From: Vogesella fluminis
GTDB taxonomy: Bacteria; Pseudomonadota; Gammaproteobacteria; Burkholderiales; Chromobacteriaceae
Direction of reading: 5' to 3'
NCBI RefSeq assembly: GCF_014652335.1
Contig: NZ_BMYP01000034.1
Coordinates: 1 to 35,868 of the forward strand
Length of the DNA stretch: 35,868 nucleotides
Part shown: in pieces, positions 16,794 through 25,663 of the stretch
Layout of the letters: every line of letters starts with the position of its first letter
Position numbering within the stretch: the stretch's first letter is position 1
Program-made: the position numbers and the translations under genes
Notes under the pieces: generated by a model
Database searches by the model: none
Told to the model about the DNA's origin: nothing
The model's input: only the letters and a program-made list of their open reading frames with translations

Positions 16794-18011
16794 TCAGTGG
16801 CGTGCCAGCATCTGGCGCAGCGCGCCGGCCTGCAGGGCCACGGTCAGCAACGCGGCCCCGCCGCACAGCCACCACAGCGTGGCACCGCCCAGCGTGCCGT
16901 AGATCCAGGTGCCGAGCGCCGGCGCATACAGCGTGCGGCCACTCCACGCGGCGGAGTAGACGCCGAGGTAGCGGCCGCGTTGCCGGCCTTCCGAGCACTG
17001 CATCACGATCACCGACCAGGTCGGCGACAGCAGCAGCTCGCCGACGGTCAGCACCAGCATCGCCAGCAGTGCCCACGGCGCACCGGAACCGGCGTTCAGC
17101 AGGCAGAAACTCAGGCCGATGCCGAGTACCCCGAGGTGCGAACAGCGCGCCAGTCCCCAGCGCTGGATGTGCTGCGCGATCGGCACCTGCAGCAGCACCA
17201 CCAGCACGCCGTTGAGGGTGAACAGGTAGCCGATCCACTGCGGCCCCAGCCGGTAGTGTTCGCGCAGGAACATGCCCAGCGTGCCGTACATCTGGTCGAA
17301 TACCGCCATGATCAGCAGCTGCCCGGCGATGAAGCGCAGAAAGGCGGCATCCTGCCAGGGCGACAGCCCCTGCCGGGCAAGGTTGGCCGCGGCGGCGGGC
17401 GGCGGCACCGGAACGCGGTAATGGCGGTAGGCCCACCCCATCCAGGCGCAGGCGCACAGGCTGCTGACGCCCTGGGCGATAAACACCCACTGGTAACCGT
17501 ACACCGCCAGCAGGCCGCCGCTGATGCCGGCCAGCGAGACGCCGAGATTGAACGCCACCCGGTACAGCCCCTGCGCGGTGGCGCGCTGCGCCGGCGCGCA
17601 CGGCTCCAGCACCAGCCGCATATTGCCGGGGCGGAAGCCGCCGTCGGCCAGCCCGGCCAGCAGCAACAGCGGCACGAAGCCCCACACCGGCAGCGGCAGC
17701 GCCAGCGACATGGTCAGCAGCCCGCTGGCCAGCAGCAGGCCGCGGCACAGCCGGCGCGTATCCTGCCGGTCGGACAGCGCGCCGCCGGCATAGGCACCGA
17801 CAAAGCAGCCCAGGCCGTAGCAGCCCATCAGCAGGCCGATCTGGCCGTAGGGCAGGCGGTAGTGCTCCAGAAAATAGAGCGGCAGGAACAGCTTGGCGAT
17901 GCCGCCCATGGTGTTGATCAGGGTGGCGACGATCTGGAGGTAGACGCCGGCGGGCAGGCCGCGGAACGGAGAGAGCAGGCGCTGGGCGAGCGCGGCGGCA
18001 ACGGCGGGCAT
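16794..18011 (-). CDS. Major facilitator superfamily transporter
   Basis: 405-residue inner-membrane protein with about 12 hydrophobic helices. The MFS motif between helices 2 and 3 is recognisable (GGALSDRQDTRR). A central charged loop (YRHYRVPVPPPAAAANLARQ) splits the two six-helix halves. It most resembles drug/metabolite exporters of the DHA1 type, but the substrate cannot be assigned. An AAGGAT site precedes the start. The central loop contains the AAGGTTGGCCGC variant of the repeat word (17379-17390). Confidence 0.88.
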   Translation of the reverse strand: MPAVAAALAQRLLSPFRGLPAGVYLQIVATLINTMGGIAKLFLPLYFLEHYRLPYGQIGLLMGCYGLGCFVGAYAGGALSDRQDTRRLCRGLLLASGLLTMSLALPLPVWGFVPLLLLAGLADGGFRPGNMRLVLEPCAPAQRATAQGLYRVAFNLGVSLAGISGGLLAVYGYQWVFIAQGVSSLCACAWMGWAYRHYRVPVPPPAAAANLARQGLSPWQDAAFLRFIAGQLLIMAVFDQMYGTLGMFLREHYRLGPQWIGYLFTLNGVLVVLLQVPIAQHIQRWGLARCSHLGVLGIGLSFCLLNAGSGAPWALLAMLVLTVGELLLSPTWSVIVMQCSEGRQRGRYLGVYSAAWSGRTLYAPALGTWIYGTLGGATLWWLCGGAALLTVALQAGALRQMLARH

Positions 18012-18071
18012 GGGAAATCCTTGTGGCAGGGCGGCAGCGGGCGGACAGCCGGATGGGCCACCGCCGTCACA

Positions 18072-18081
18072 AGGTTAACCT
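18072..18081. promoter_or_regulatory. Candidate operator upstream of the MFS gene
   Basis: AGGTTAACCT is a perfect 10-bp palindrome. On the minus strand it directly follows a TAATAG element that could be a -10. Such a position would suit a repressor site. No regulator gene is adjacent. Confidence 0.3.
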
Positions 18082-18148
18082 ATTATGTCATGAAGTGTGG
18101 CAAAAGCCTGAAAAACGTTGCGTTCGCCACAAGAAACAGTGATTCCTG

Positions 18149-18751
18149 CTATTTTCTCGCGATTAGCGGCGTCAGCGCCGGCAGCACGTTGCGCACCATG
18201 CGCGGCTGCGCCTCGGCGACCGGGTGGATGCCGTCGCCCTGGAACAGCGCCAGATCCTGCTCGAAGCCGGCCACCAGCAGCGGCACCAGCGGCACCTTGT
18301 GCCGGCGCGCCACTTTGTCATACACCTGCCGGAACTTGGCGCCGTAATCGGGGCCATAATTGGGGGGCAGCGCCATGCCGATCAGCAGCACCCGCGCGCC
18401 GGCGCGCTGGGCCAGGCGGACCATGGCGGACAGGTTGTCCTGCATCGCCGGCAGCGGCAGGCCGCGCAGGCCGTCGTTGCCGCCCAGCTCCAGGATCAGC
18501 ACGTCGGGGCGCTGTTGCCGCAGCACCGCCGGCAGCCGGGCCAGGCCACCGGCGGTGGTCTCACCGGACAGGCTGCTGTTGACGACCTGGTGCGTGCTGC
18601 CCAGTTGTTGTTGCAACAGCCTGACCCAGCCCTGCTCCGGGCGCAGGCCATAGGCGGCGGACAGGCTGTCGCCGAACACCACGATACGCGCGGCGTGCGC
18701 CAGATGCGGCGCCAGCAGCAAGGCAACCAGCAGAAAGCAGCGATAAAGCAT
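18149..18751 (-). CDS. tesA: Acyl-CoA thioesterase I / arylesterase (SGNH hydrolase)
   Basis: Periplasmic multifunctional esterase of the GDSL/SGNH family (thioesterase I, protease I, lysophospholipase L1). A signal peptide (MLYRCFLLVALLLAPHLAHA) precedes the GDSLSAAYGL block with nucleophile Ser29. The Gly and Asn oxyanion blocks (SGETTAGG, ELGGNDGLRG) and the C-terminal DGIHP catalytic Asp/His follow. At 200 residues it matches E. coli TesA. A GGAGAGG site lies 5 bases before the ATG. It is divergent from the ybbA-type gene, whose start codon shares two bases with this one. Confidence 0.94.
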   Translation of the reverse strand: MLYRCFLLVALLLAPHLAHAARIVVFGDSLSAAYGLRPEQGWVRLLQQQLGSTHQVVNSSLSGETTAGGLARLPAVLRQQRPDVLILELGGNDGLRGLPLPAMQDNLSAMVRLAQRAGARVLLIGMALPPNYGPDYGAKFRQVYDKVARRHKVPLVPLLVAGFEQDLALFQGDGIHPVAEAQPRMVRNVLPALTPLIARK

Positions 18752-19445
18752 GAATCCCTCTCCAGAAAATAACGTGATCCTGCGCGCCGACGCGCTGGCG
18801 CGCCAGGTCGACTACCACGGTCAGACGCTGACCATCTTGCACCAAGCCAGCCTCAGTGTCGCCGCCGGCGAGAGCGTCGCCATCGTCGGCGCCTCCGGCA
18901 GCGGCAAATCCACGCTGCTTGCCATTCTGGCAGGGCTGGATCCGGCAAGTTCCGGCGAGGTGTGGCTGGACGGCCAGGCGCTGTCGGCGCTGGACGAGGA
19001 CGGCCGCGCGCTGCTGCGCCGCGACAGGGTCGGCTTCGTGTTCCAGAACTTCCAGCTGATGCCGCAATTCACCGCGCTGGAAAACGTGATGCTGCCGCTG
19101 GAGCTGGCCGGGCGTAGCGATGCCCGCGCCGCCGCCAGCGCCATGCTGCAGCGCGTCGGCCTCGGCCATCGACTCGATCACTACCCGCGCCACCTGTCCG
19201 GCGGCGAACAGCAGCGGGTGGCGCTGGCGCGGGCCTTCGTGGTGCGGCCAACCTTGCTGTTTGCCGACGAGCCGACCGGCAACCTCGATCCGGCCACCGG
19301 GCGGCAGGTGATCGAGCTGCTGTTCCAGCTCAACGCCGAGGCCGGCACCGCGCTGGTACTGGTCACCCATGACACTGCGCTGGCGTCGCGCTGCGCCGCG
19401 GTCTACCGCCTCAACGACGGCCGCCTGCAGCGGGAGGCGACATGA
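18750..19445 (+). CDS. ybbA: ABC transporter ATP-binding protein, YbbA type
   Basis: ATPase of a MacB/LolD-class ABC system. Walker A GASGSGKS (47-54), a Q-loop in FVFQNFQ, signature LSGGEQQRVALARAF, Walker B LLFADEPTGNLD and the H-loop in VTHD are all intact. At 231 residues it matches E. coli YbbA, including the N-terminal extension, which supports the start at 18750. It overlaps the permease gene by 4 bases (ATGA) and is divergent from tesA, the same trio as in E. coli. The genetic link suggests a shared job in handling hydrophobic molecules at the inner membrane. Confidence 0.93.
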   Translation: MNPSPENNVILRADALARQVDYHGQTLTILHQASLSVAAGESVAIVGASGSGKSTLLAILAGLDPASSGEVWLDGQALSALDEDGRALLRRDRVGFVFQNFQLMPQFTALENVMLPLELAGRSDARAAASAMLQRVGLGHRLDHYPRHLSGGEQQRVALARAFVVRPTLLFADEPTGNLDPATGRQVIELLFQLNAEAGTALVLVTHDTALASRCAAVYRLNDGRLQREAT

Positions 19446-21919
19446 GCCGGCTGTCGCTGCAGATGGGCTGGCGCCTGTTGCGGCGCGAGCTGCGCGCCGG
19501 CGAGCTGACGGTGCTGCTGCTGGCGCTGCTGGTGGCGGTGACGGCGATGAGCAGCGTCGCCTTCTTTTCCGACCGCATCGAGCAGGCCCTGACGCGGCAG
19601 GCCAGTCAGCTGCTGGCCGCCGACCTGGTGTCCAACGGCAACCGGCCGCCGCCGGAGGCGTGGCGGCAGCAGGCGGCGCAGCACGGCCTGCAGCAGGCGG
19701 AGACGGCCACCTTCCCGTCGATGGTGTTCGCCCGCGAGCAGGCGGTGCTGGCGACGCTGAAGGCGGTCACCGCCGGCTATCCGCTGCGCGGCGAAGTGCA
19801 GCTGCGCACGCAACAGGGGCTGAAAGAGGGCCGGCTGGCGCCGGCACCGGGCGAGCTGTGGGCCGATACGCGGCTGCTGCAGAAGCTGGGCCTGCGTCTG
19901 GGCGACAGCGTGCGCCTGGGCAACGTCAGCCTGTGCCTGAGCGCGGAGCTGCTGCGCGAGCCGGACGGCGCGATGGACCTGTACAACTTCATCCCGCGCG
20001 CGCTGTTCAACCACGCCGATCTGGCCGCCACCGGCCTGGTCCAGGACGGCAGCCGCGTGCGCTACCGGCTGATGGTGGCCGGCGATGCCGCCAGCGTGGC
20101 CGGCTACCGCCAGTGGCTGGCGCCGCAGCTGGACCGCCGCACGCGGCTGGAGGATGTCGAGGAGGCGCGGCCGGAGGTGAAATCGGCGCTGGAGCGGGCA
20201 CGACGCTTCCTCGGCCTGACCGCGCTGCTGTCAGTATTGCTGTCGGCGGCGGCGGTGGCGCTGGCGGTGCGCCGCTATCTGGCGCGGCACTGGCAGAGCG
20301 TGGCGGTGATGCGCGCGCTGGGGCAGACCGGCGGCGAGGTGGCGCTGGTGTGGGGCAGCCTGTTCCTGTGGCTGGCGCTGGTGGCCGGCGTGCTGGGCAC
20401 CGTCGCCGGCTATGGCGTGCAGGCCGGCCTGCTGCGGCTGGCGCAGCAGTGGCTGGGCGCCGGGCTGCCGGCGCCGGTGCTCGCCGCCTGGCTGAGCGGG
20501 CCGCTGTCGGCGCTGATCCTGCTGGCCGGTTTTGCACTGCCGCCGCTGTTGGCGCTGCGCCGCATTCCGGCGGTGGCGGTGTTGCGCGCCGACATGCCGA
20601 CCTCCAGCCGTTCGCTGCTGGCGCCACTGCTGGCCATCGTTGCCCTGCTCGGGCTGGCGGCGTGGCAGGTCGGCGACAGCACGCTGGCGCTGTGGCTGCT
20701 GGGCGGGCTGGTCGGCTTCCTGCTGGCGGTCGGCCTGCTGGCCTGGGGCGTGGTGCGCCTGCTGCGCCGCGTGCCGCTGTCCGGTGCCGTCGGCTGGCGC
20801 CACGGTGCGGCCAACCTGGCGCGGCGGCCGTGGCTGGCGGTGATCCAGATCGCGGCGCTGTCGGTGAGTCTGATGGCGTTGCTGACGCTGACCGTGGTGC
20901 GCGACGACCTGATCGGCGCCTGGCAGAAATCCTTGCCGGCCGACGCGCCGGACTCGTTCCTGATCAATCTGCAGGCGCCGCAACAGGCGACGCTGGACAC
21001 GCTGTTCGCCAAGGTTGGCCGCAATGCGCCGCAGGCGGCGCCGATGATGCGGGCGCGGCTGTTGATGATCAACGAGCGCGCGGTGAAGGGCAGCAACTAC
21101 GTGGACGAGCGCGCGCAGCGGCTGGCCGAGCACGAGTTCAACCTGTCGTGGCGCGCCGCGCCGCCGCCGGGCAACGGCTTTGCCGCCGGCAAGTGGTGGC
21201 CGGCGGATAGCACGCAACCGGCGTTCTCGGTGGAGCAGGGGCTGGCCGAGACGCTGGGCATCCGCATGGGCGACGTGCTGGCGTTCGACATCGCCGGCAA
21301 GCGCTGGCAGGCGCCGGTGACCAGCCTGCGCAAGGTGGCGTGGGACAGCTTCCAGCCCAATTTCTTCGTCATCGCGCCGCAAGGCTGGATGGGTGGCGAG
21401 AGCGCCAGCTACATCACCAGCTACCGCGCACCGGACCGGGACTTCAACAACCGGCTGGTGGCGGCGCTGCCCAATGTCACGGTGATCGACATCAGCGTCA
21501 TCGTGCGCGAGGTGAAGGCGGTGATCGGGCGGCTGGCGCTGGCGGTGGAAACCATGTTCAGTCTGGCGCTGGCCGCCGGGGTGCTGGTGCTGTGGGCGGC
21601 GCTGGCCGCCACCCGTGACGAGCGGCAGTTCGATGTCGCGCTGCTGCGCGCGCTGGGCGCCTCGCGGCAGCAGGTGCGCGCGGTGATCCTCGCCGAGCTG
21701 GCGTGGCTGGGCGGCCTGACCGGGCTCTTGGCCGGTATCGGCGCGATGGCGATCGGCAGCCTGGTGGCGGTGCAGCTGTTCAACCTGCCGCTGGCGCCCA
21801 ATCTGTGGCTGCCGCTGCTGGGCGCACTGTGCGGCGGCGCGGTGGTCGGGCTTGCCGGCTGGCCGCTGCTGCGTAAAATCACGCGCACCCCGCCCACCGA
21901 TATACTGCGCAACGGCTGA
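19442..21919 (+). CDS. ybbP: ABC transporter permease, YbbP type
   Basis: 825-residue inner-membrane protein with the FtsX/MacB architecture duplicated. Helix near residue 25 (VLLLALLVAVTAMSSVAFFS), a large periplasmic region, helices around 260-400, a second helix cluster around 400-490, a second periplasmic region, and three final helices. The coupling-helix motifs VMRALGQTGGEV and LLRALGASRQQV mark two FtsX domains. It ends TPPTDILRNG, the usual tail. It pairs with the ATPase overlapping it upstream. It carries two repeat words, at 20806-20815 and 21011-21024. Confidence 0.93.
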   Translation: MSRLSLQMGWRLLRRELRAGELTVLLLALLVAVTAMSSVAFFSDRIEQALTRQASQLLAADLVSNGNRPPPEAWRQQAAQHGLQQAETATFPSMVFAREQAVLATLKAVTAGYPLRGEVQLRTQQGLKEGRLAPAPGELWADTRLLQKLGLRLGDSVRLGNVSLCLSAELLREPDGAMDLYNFIPRALFNHADLAATGLVQDGSRVRYRLMVAGDAASVAGYRQWLAPQLDRRTRLEDVEEARPEVKSALERARRFLGLTALLSVLLSAAAVALAVRRYLARHWQSVAVMRALGQTGGEVALVWGSLFLWLALVAGVLGTVAGYGVQAGLLRLAQQWLGAGLPAPVLAAWLSGPLSALILLAGFALPPLLALRRIPAVAVLRADMPTSSRSLLAPLLAIVALLGLAAWQVGDSTLALWLLGGLVGFLLAVGLLAWGVVRLLRRVPLSGAVGWRHGAANLARRPWLAVIQIAALSVSLMALLTLTVVRDDLIGAWQKSLPADAPDSFLINLQAPQQATLDTLFAKVGRNAPQAAPMMRARLLMINERAVKGSNYVDERAQRLAEHEFNLSWRAAPPPGNGFAAGKWWPADSTQPAFSVEQGLAETLGIRMGDVLAFDIAGKRWQAPVTSLRKVAWDSFQPNFFVIAPQGWMGGESASYITSYRAPDRDFNNRLVAALPNVTVIDISVIVREVKAVIGRLALAVETMFSLALAAGVLVLWAALAATRDERQFDVALLRALGASRQQVRAVILAELAWLGGLTGLLAGIGAMAIGSLVAVQLFNLPLAPNLWLPLLGALCGGAVVGLAGWPLLRKITRTPPTDILRNG
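21011..21024 (+). repeat. Repeat word AAGGTTGGCCGCAA, full match
   Basis: Exact 14/14 copy inside the permease gene, read as Lys-Val-Gly-Arg-Asn in a weakly conserved periplasmic region. Confidence 0.9.
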
Positions 21920-21935
21920 CACAGGAGCGAACGAC

Positions 21936-22493
21936 ATGGATGCAATGGTATTGGCGTCTATCGCCAAGTGGCCGAACGTGCCGGCGGTGTTCGGCTGGCT
22001 GCGGCTGGATGCGCGCGGCCAGTGGTGGCTGCGCGAGGAGCGGCTGAACCAGGCCGCGATCGTGGATTTCTTCCGCCGCAACTATGCGCGCGACGGCGAC
22101 GGCCGCTATTACGTGCAGAACGGCCCGCAAAAGGTCTACGTCGCACTCGATGCCGCGCCCTACGTGGTGCGGCGCGATGAGGCGGGCTGGCAGTGGTTGC
22201 CGGACATCGACCCCGGCATGCCGCGGCTGGCACTGCTGGACGAGGGCGGGCGGCTGTTTGTCGAGGCCGGCGGCGAGCTGGCGGTAGTGGACGACCGCGA
22301 GCTGCTGGCACTGAGCGACGCAATGCAGCGCAGCGCCGACGGCCAGCCGCCGACGGCTGCCGACTGGACGGCGTGGCAGCAGGGCACGCTGGCGCTGCAG
22401 TTGTGCCTGGCCGAAGGCAGCCTGCCGCTGCGGCCGCTGGCCGTCGCCGACGTGTCGCGGCGCTACGGTGTGGTGCTGTCGCCGCAGCCCTGA
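21936..22493 (+). CDS. Conserved hypothetical protein
   Basis: 185-residue soluble protein beginning MDAMVLASIAKWPNVPAVFGWLRLDARGQWWLREERL. I recognise this N-terminal pattern (KWPNVP..GWL.LD.RG.W) as a conserved betaproteobacterial family of unknown function, with DUF2946-like neighbours in databases that I cannot verify. No signal peptide or membrane segment is visible. AGGAG lies 8 bases before the ATG. It sits between ybbP and mltG on the same strand and could be cotranscribed with either. I assign no function. Confidence 0.85.
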   Translation: MDAMVLASIAKWPNVPAVFGWLRLDARGQWWLREERLNQAAIVDFFRRNYARDGDGRYYVQNGPQKVYVALDAAPYVVRRDEAGWQWLPDIDPGMPRLALLDEGGRLFVEAGGELAVVDDRELLALSDAMQRSADGQPPTAADWTAWQQGTLALQLCLAEGSLPLRPLAVADVSRRYGVVLSPQP

Positions 22494-22589
22494 ACGGCGC
22501 ACCGCTTTGGCGCGGAAGGCGGCCGGCGTGCGTGGTATCATCGCGCGTCCGGCGCCAGCGCCTCTTTTACCTGAGTTGATGAAGTCTGT

Positions 22590-23579
22590 ATGCACCGATT
22601 GATAGGCCGTATCCTTGCCGCGTTCGCGCTGCTGTTTGCCCTGTGGCTGGCCTGGGTGGTCGCCGTCCCGGTGACCCCGCCCGGCTCGCCCTACACCGTC
22701 AGCGTCGCCCCCAACCGTACCCTGGGCCAGCTGGCGCGCACGCTGGAAGAGGATGGCGCCATCCGCAACCGCTGGGTGATGGTGGCGATCTCGCGCATGA
22801 TGGGCAGCGACCGCAAGCTCCGGGCCGGGCTGTACCAGTTCTCCGGTGCCACCGCGCTGTGGCAGTACCTGTCGCGCTTCAACGACGGCCACCCGGACCA
22901 GGCCAGCGTCACCATCATCGAGGGCTGGACCCTGCGCCAGTTCCGCGCCGCGCTGCAAGGCGAGGAGGACCTGCGCCAGGACAGCGCCGGCTGGAGCGAG
23001 CAGCGCTTGCTGGCCGAGCTGGGCATCGCCGAGGGCAGCGGCGAAGGCCTGTTCTTCCCCAGCACCTACTACTACCTGCCCGGCAGCAGCGATGTGGAGC
23101 TGCTGCGCCGTGCCAACCAGACACTGATGCAGCAGCTGCAGACGGTGTGGGAATCGCGCGATGCCGACCTGCCGTACCAGACCCCGTACCAGCTGCTGAT
23201 CATGGCCAGCCTGATCGAGAAGGAAACCGCGCGCGAGGACGACCGCAGCATGGTGGCCAGCGTGTTCGTCAACCGTCTGCGCATCGGCATGCGGCTGCAG
23301 ACCGATCCGGCGGTGATCTACGGCATGGGTGAGCGCTACCGCGGCCGCATCGGCAAGGATGCGCTGCGCCGCGACACGCCGTACAACACCTATACCCGTA
23401 CCGGGCTGACGCCGACGCCGATCGCGCTGGTCAGCCGTGCGGCACTGGATGCCGCCGCGCACCCGGCCGCCAGCCGCGCGCTGTACTTCGTATCGCGCGG
23501 TGACGGCAGCACCCAATTCTCCGACACCCTGGACGAGCACAACGAGGCCGTCCGCCAATATATCCTGAAGAAAGGTTGA
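22590..23579 (+). CDS. mltG: Endolytic murein transglycosylase
   Basis: Inner-membrane lytic transglycosylase (YceG family) that cleaves nascent glycan strands and may set their length. One N-terminal transmembrane helix (ILAAFALLFALWLAWVVAV), a LysM-like region (YTVSVAPNRTLGQLARTL), and the catalytic domain with EGLFFPSTYYY, the catalytic Glu210 in ASLIEKETA and YNTYTRTGLTPTPI. At 329 residues the length is normal. Its stop codon overlaps one possible tmk start, so the two are coupled. Confidence 0.96.
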   Translation: MHRLIGRILAAFALLFALWLAWVVAVPVTPPGSPYTVSVAPNRTLGQLARTLEEDGAIRNRWVMVAISRMMGSDRKLRAGLYQFSGATALWQYLSRFNDGHPDQASVTIIEGWTLRQFRAALQGEEDLRQDSAGWSEQRLLAELGIAEGSGEGLFFPSTYYYLPGSSDVELLRRANQTLMQQLQTVWESRDADLPYQTPYQLLIMASLIEKETAREDDRSMVASVFVNRLRIGMRLQTDPAVIYGMGERYRGRIGKDALRRDTPYNTYTRTGLTPTPIALVSRAALDAAAHPAASRALYFVSRGDGSTQFSDTLDEHNEAVRQYILKKG

Positions 23580-23581
23580 TG

Positions 23582-24208
23582 ATGTCCAGAGCGCGCTTCA
23601 TCACGCTGGAGGGGCTCGATGGTGCCGGCAAGACCACGCATCTGGCCTTCATCCGTAACTGGTTGGCTGCGGCCAACATCAATGCCGTGTTCACCCGCGA
23701 ACCGGGCGGCACGCCGCTGGGCGAGAAGCTGCGCGCGCTGCTGCTTGATGTCGATACCGACGCCACGCTGGATACCGAAACCCTGCTGATGTTCGCCAGC
23801 CGCCAGGAGCTGCTGTCGTCGGTGATCCGCCCGGCGCTGGCCATGGGACGCTGGGTGGTCAGCGACCGCTTTACCGATGCCACCTTCGCCTACCAGGGCG
23901 GTGGCCGCGGCGTGCCGGCCAAGCGTATCGCGCAGCTGGAAGAGTGGGTGCAGCAGGGCCTGCAGCCGGATCTCACCATCCTGCTCGACGTGCCGCTGCA
24001 GGTCTCGCAGCAGCGCCTGAGCCAGACGCGGCTGCCGGACCGTTTCGAGCGTGAGCGCGAGGATTTTCACCAGCGCGTGCGCGACTGTTACCTTGCCCGC
24101 GCCGCCGCCTACCCGCAGCGTTTCTTTGTGGTCGATGCCAGTGGCGACCTCGCCGTCATCCAGCGGCAGCTGGCCGACCGGCTTGCCGCACTGCAGGCGC
24201 AAGGCTGA
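23582..24208 (+). CDS. tmk: Thymidylate kinase
   Basis: Phosphorylates dTMP to dTDP for DNA synthesis. P-loop GLDGAGKT (11-18), the DR(F/Y) motif in VVSDRFTDATFAYQGGGRG, and the LID region around QTRLPDRFERE. ATG codons at 23579 and 23582 are both possible; AAAGG lies 6 bases before the second, which I chose (208 residues). The stop TGA overlaps the holB start (TGATG), indicating coupled translation. Confidence 0.96.
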   Translation: MSRARFITLEGLDGAGKTTHLAFIRNWLAAANINAVFTREPGGTPLGEKLRALLLDVDTDATLDTETLLMFASRQELLSSVIRPALAMGRWVVSDRFTDATFAYQGGGRGVPAKRIAQLEEWVQQGLQPDLTILLDVPLQVSQQRLSQTRLPDRFEREREDFHQRVRDCYLARAAAYPQRFFVVDASGDLAVIQRQLADRLAALQAQG

Positions 24209-25215
24209 TGCATTACCCGTGGCAAGATGCCGACTGGCAAAGGTTGGCCGCAAACTTCGAGCGCCTGCCCAATGCCTGGCTGCTCAGCGGCCCGGCCGGC
24301 ATCGGCAAGCGCGAATTCGCGCAGGAGGTGGCGCACGCGCTGCTGTGCGAGGCGCCGCAGGCCGACCACCGCGCCTGCGGCCAGTGCCAGGCCTGCCGCT
24401 GGCTGGCCGCCGGCAACCATCCCGACCTGCGCGTGCTGACGCCGCAAGGCGAAGACGAGGAAGCGGAAGACGGCAAGGAAGCCCGTGCGCCGAAACGCAA
24501 GCTGCCGGTGATCAAGATCGACGGCGTGCGCAGCGTGATCGAATTCGCCCACCTCAGTGCCCACCGCGGCGGACGGCGGGTGGTGATTGTGGAACCGGCG
24601 GAAGCGCTGAACCCGGCCGCCGCCAACGCGCTGCTGAAAATGCTGGAAGAGCCGCCGGCCGAGGTGGTATTCCTGCTGGTGTCCGATGCGCCGCAGCGCC
24701 TGCTGCCGACCATCAAGAGCCGCTGCCGCCAGTTTCCGCTCAGCCTGCCGTCGCCGGCACAGGCGCTGGCGTGGGTGCACGAGCAGGGCGTCGAGGACGC
24801 CGCGGCCGAGCTGGCGTTTCACGGCGGCATGCCGCTGTTCGAGCACGACGCGGCGGAGGCGGCGCTGCGCAAGCAGTTCGTGGCCGGGCTGACCGAGTGC
24901 AGCATGGGCAGCGTGCTGGGCCTCGCCGACGCCGTCGACAAGCAGAAGCTGGCGCTGGAACTGCCGCTGCGCTGGCTGGGTAAATGGCTGCACGACCTGG
25001 CCGCGCTGCGCCTCGGCGGCGCGGTGCGCTACTTCCCGGCCCAGCAGGCGGCGATGCAGCGCCTGCTGCCACGGCTGAATATCCATGCTTTAATGGATTG
25101 CCAGCGCGAACTGAACGCGCTGGTGCCGTACGGCCAGCACACCCTGGTGACAAGGCTGCAACTGGAAGCCCTGTTGATGAACTACCTGAAAGCCTTTGCC
25201 GGCAAGCCAACCTGA
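24208..25215 (+). CDS. holB: DNA polymerase III subunit delta'
   Basis: Clamp-loader subunit that works with HolA and DnaX to open the sliding clamp. AAA+ fold with GPAGIGK (28-34), the zinc module Cys47, Cys57, Cys60, Cys63 (CGQCQAC), and sensor region LLKMLEEPP...IKSRCRQF. The 335-residue length is typical. A charged insertion (EDEEAEDGKEARAPKRK) lies before the VIKIDGVRSVIEF segment. The repeat word at 24240-24253 near the 5' end encodes Arg-Leu-Ala-Ala-Asn using AGG and TTG. Confidence 0.95.
   Translation: MHYPWQDADWQRLAANFERLPNAWLLSGPAGIGKREFAQEVAHALLCEAPQADHRACGQCQACRWLAAGNHPDLRVLTPQGEDEEAEDGKEARAPKRKLPVIKIDGVRSVIEFAHLSAHRGGRRVVIVEPAEALNPAAANALLKMLEEPPAEVVFLLVSDAPQRLLPTIKSRCRQFPLSLPSPAQALAWVHEQGVEDAAAELAFHGGMPLFEHDAAEAALRKQFVAGLTECSMGSVLGLADAVDKQKLALELPLRWLGKWLHDLAALRLGGAVRYFPAQQAAMQRLLPRLNIHALMDCQRELNALVPYGQHTLVTRLQLEALLMNYLKAFAGKPT
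24240..24253 (+). repeat. Repeat word AAGGTTGGCCGCAA, full match
   Basis: Exact 14/14 copy within holB, imposing the rare codons AGG (Arg) and TTG (Leu). Confidence 0.9.
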
Positions 25216-25227
25216 CACAGGACCAGC

Positions 25228-25599
25228 ATGGATAACGCAGTCGAGATCAAGCCCGATGCCAGCCGCCCCGGCGTGCTGTCGCTGTCGATCAAGGAACGCA
25301 GCGCGCTGTATGCGGCCTACATGCCGTTCCTGCGCAACGGCGGCATCTTCGTGCCGACCAACCGTGACTACCATCTCGGCGACGAGGTATTCCTGCTGCT
25401 GACGCTGCTGGACGACTCCCAGAAGCTGGCAATTCCCGGCAAGGTGGTGTGGCTCACTCCCGCCGGCGCCAACAACAACCGCAACCAGGGCATCGGCATC
25501 GAATTCGCCGACGACGATACCTGCAAGCAGGCACGGCTGAAGATCGAAAGCCTGCTTGGCGGCGCGATGAACTCGACGCGGCCGACGCATACCATGTGA
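25228..25599 (+). CDS. pilZ: Type IV pilus assembly PilZ protein
   Basis: 123-residue PilZ-domain protein needed for type IV pilus biogenesis, interacting with PilB and FimX-type partners in relatives. The C-terminal beta-barrel motif (GKVVWLTPAGANNNRNQGIGIEF) is clear. The RxxxR plus (D/N)xSxxG residues that bind cyclic di-GMP are absent, as in the pilus-specific PilZ clade. AGGA precedes the ATG by 5 bases, and the holB-pilZ order is conserved in many proteobacteria. It is the only pilus-related gene here and thus the only link to natural transformation in the window. Confidence 0.95.
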   Translation: MDNAVEIKPDASRPGVLSLSIKERSALYAAYMPFLRNGGIFVPTNRDYHLGDEVFLLLTLLDDSQKLAIPGKVVWLTPAGANNNRNQGIGIEFADDDTCKQARLKIESLLGGAMNSTRPTHTM

Positions 25600-25663
25600 C
25601 ACAAAGCCGCCGGCGGCCATTCCCTGGCAGCAAGCGATCTTCTACAATTTACCTAGTCAAATG

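Noticed and set aside
25228-25599. PilZ as a cyclic di-GMP receptor
   Set aside because: The RxxxR and (D/N)xSxxG binding residues are missing; it matches the pilus-biogenesis clade.
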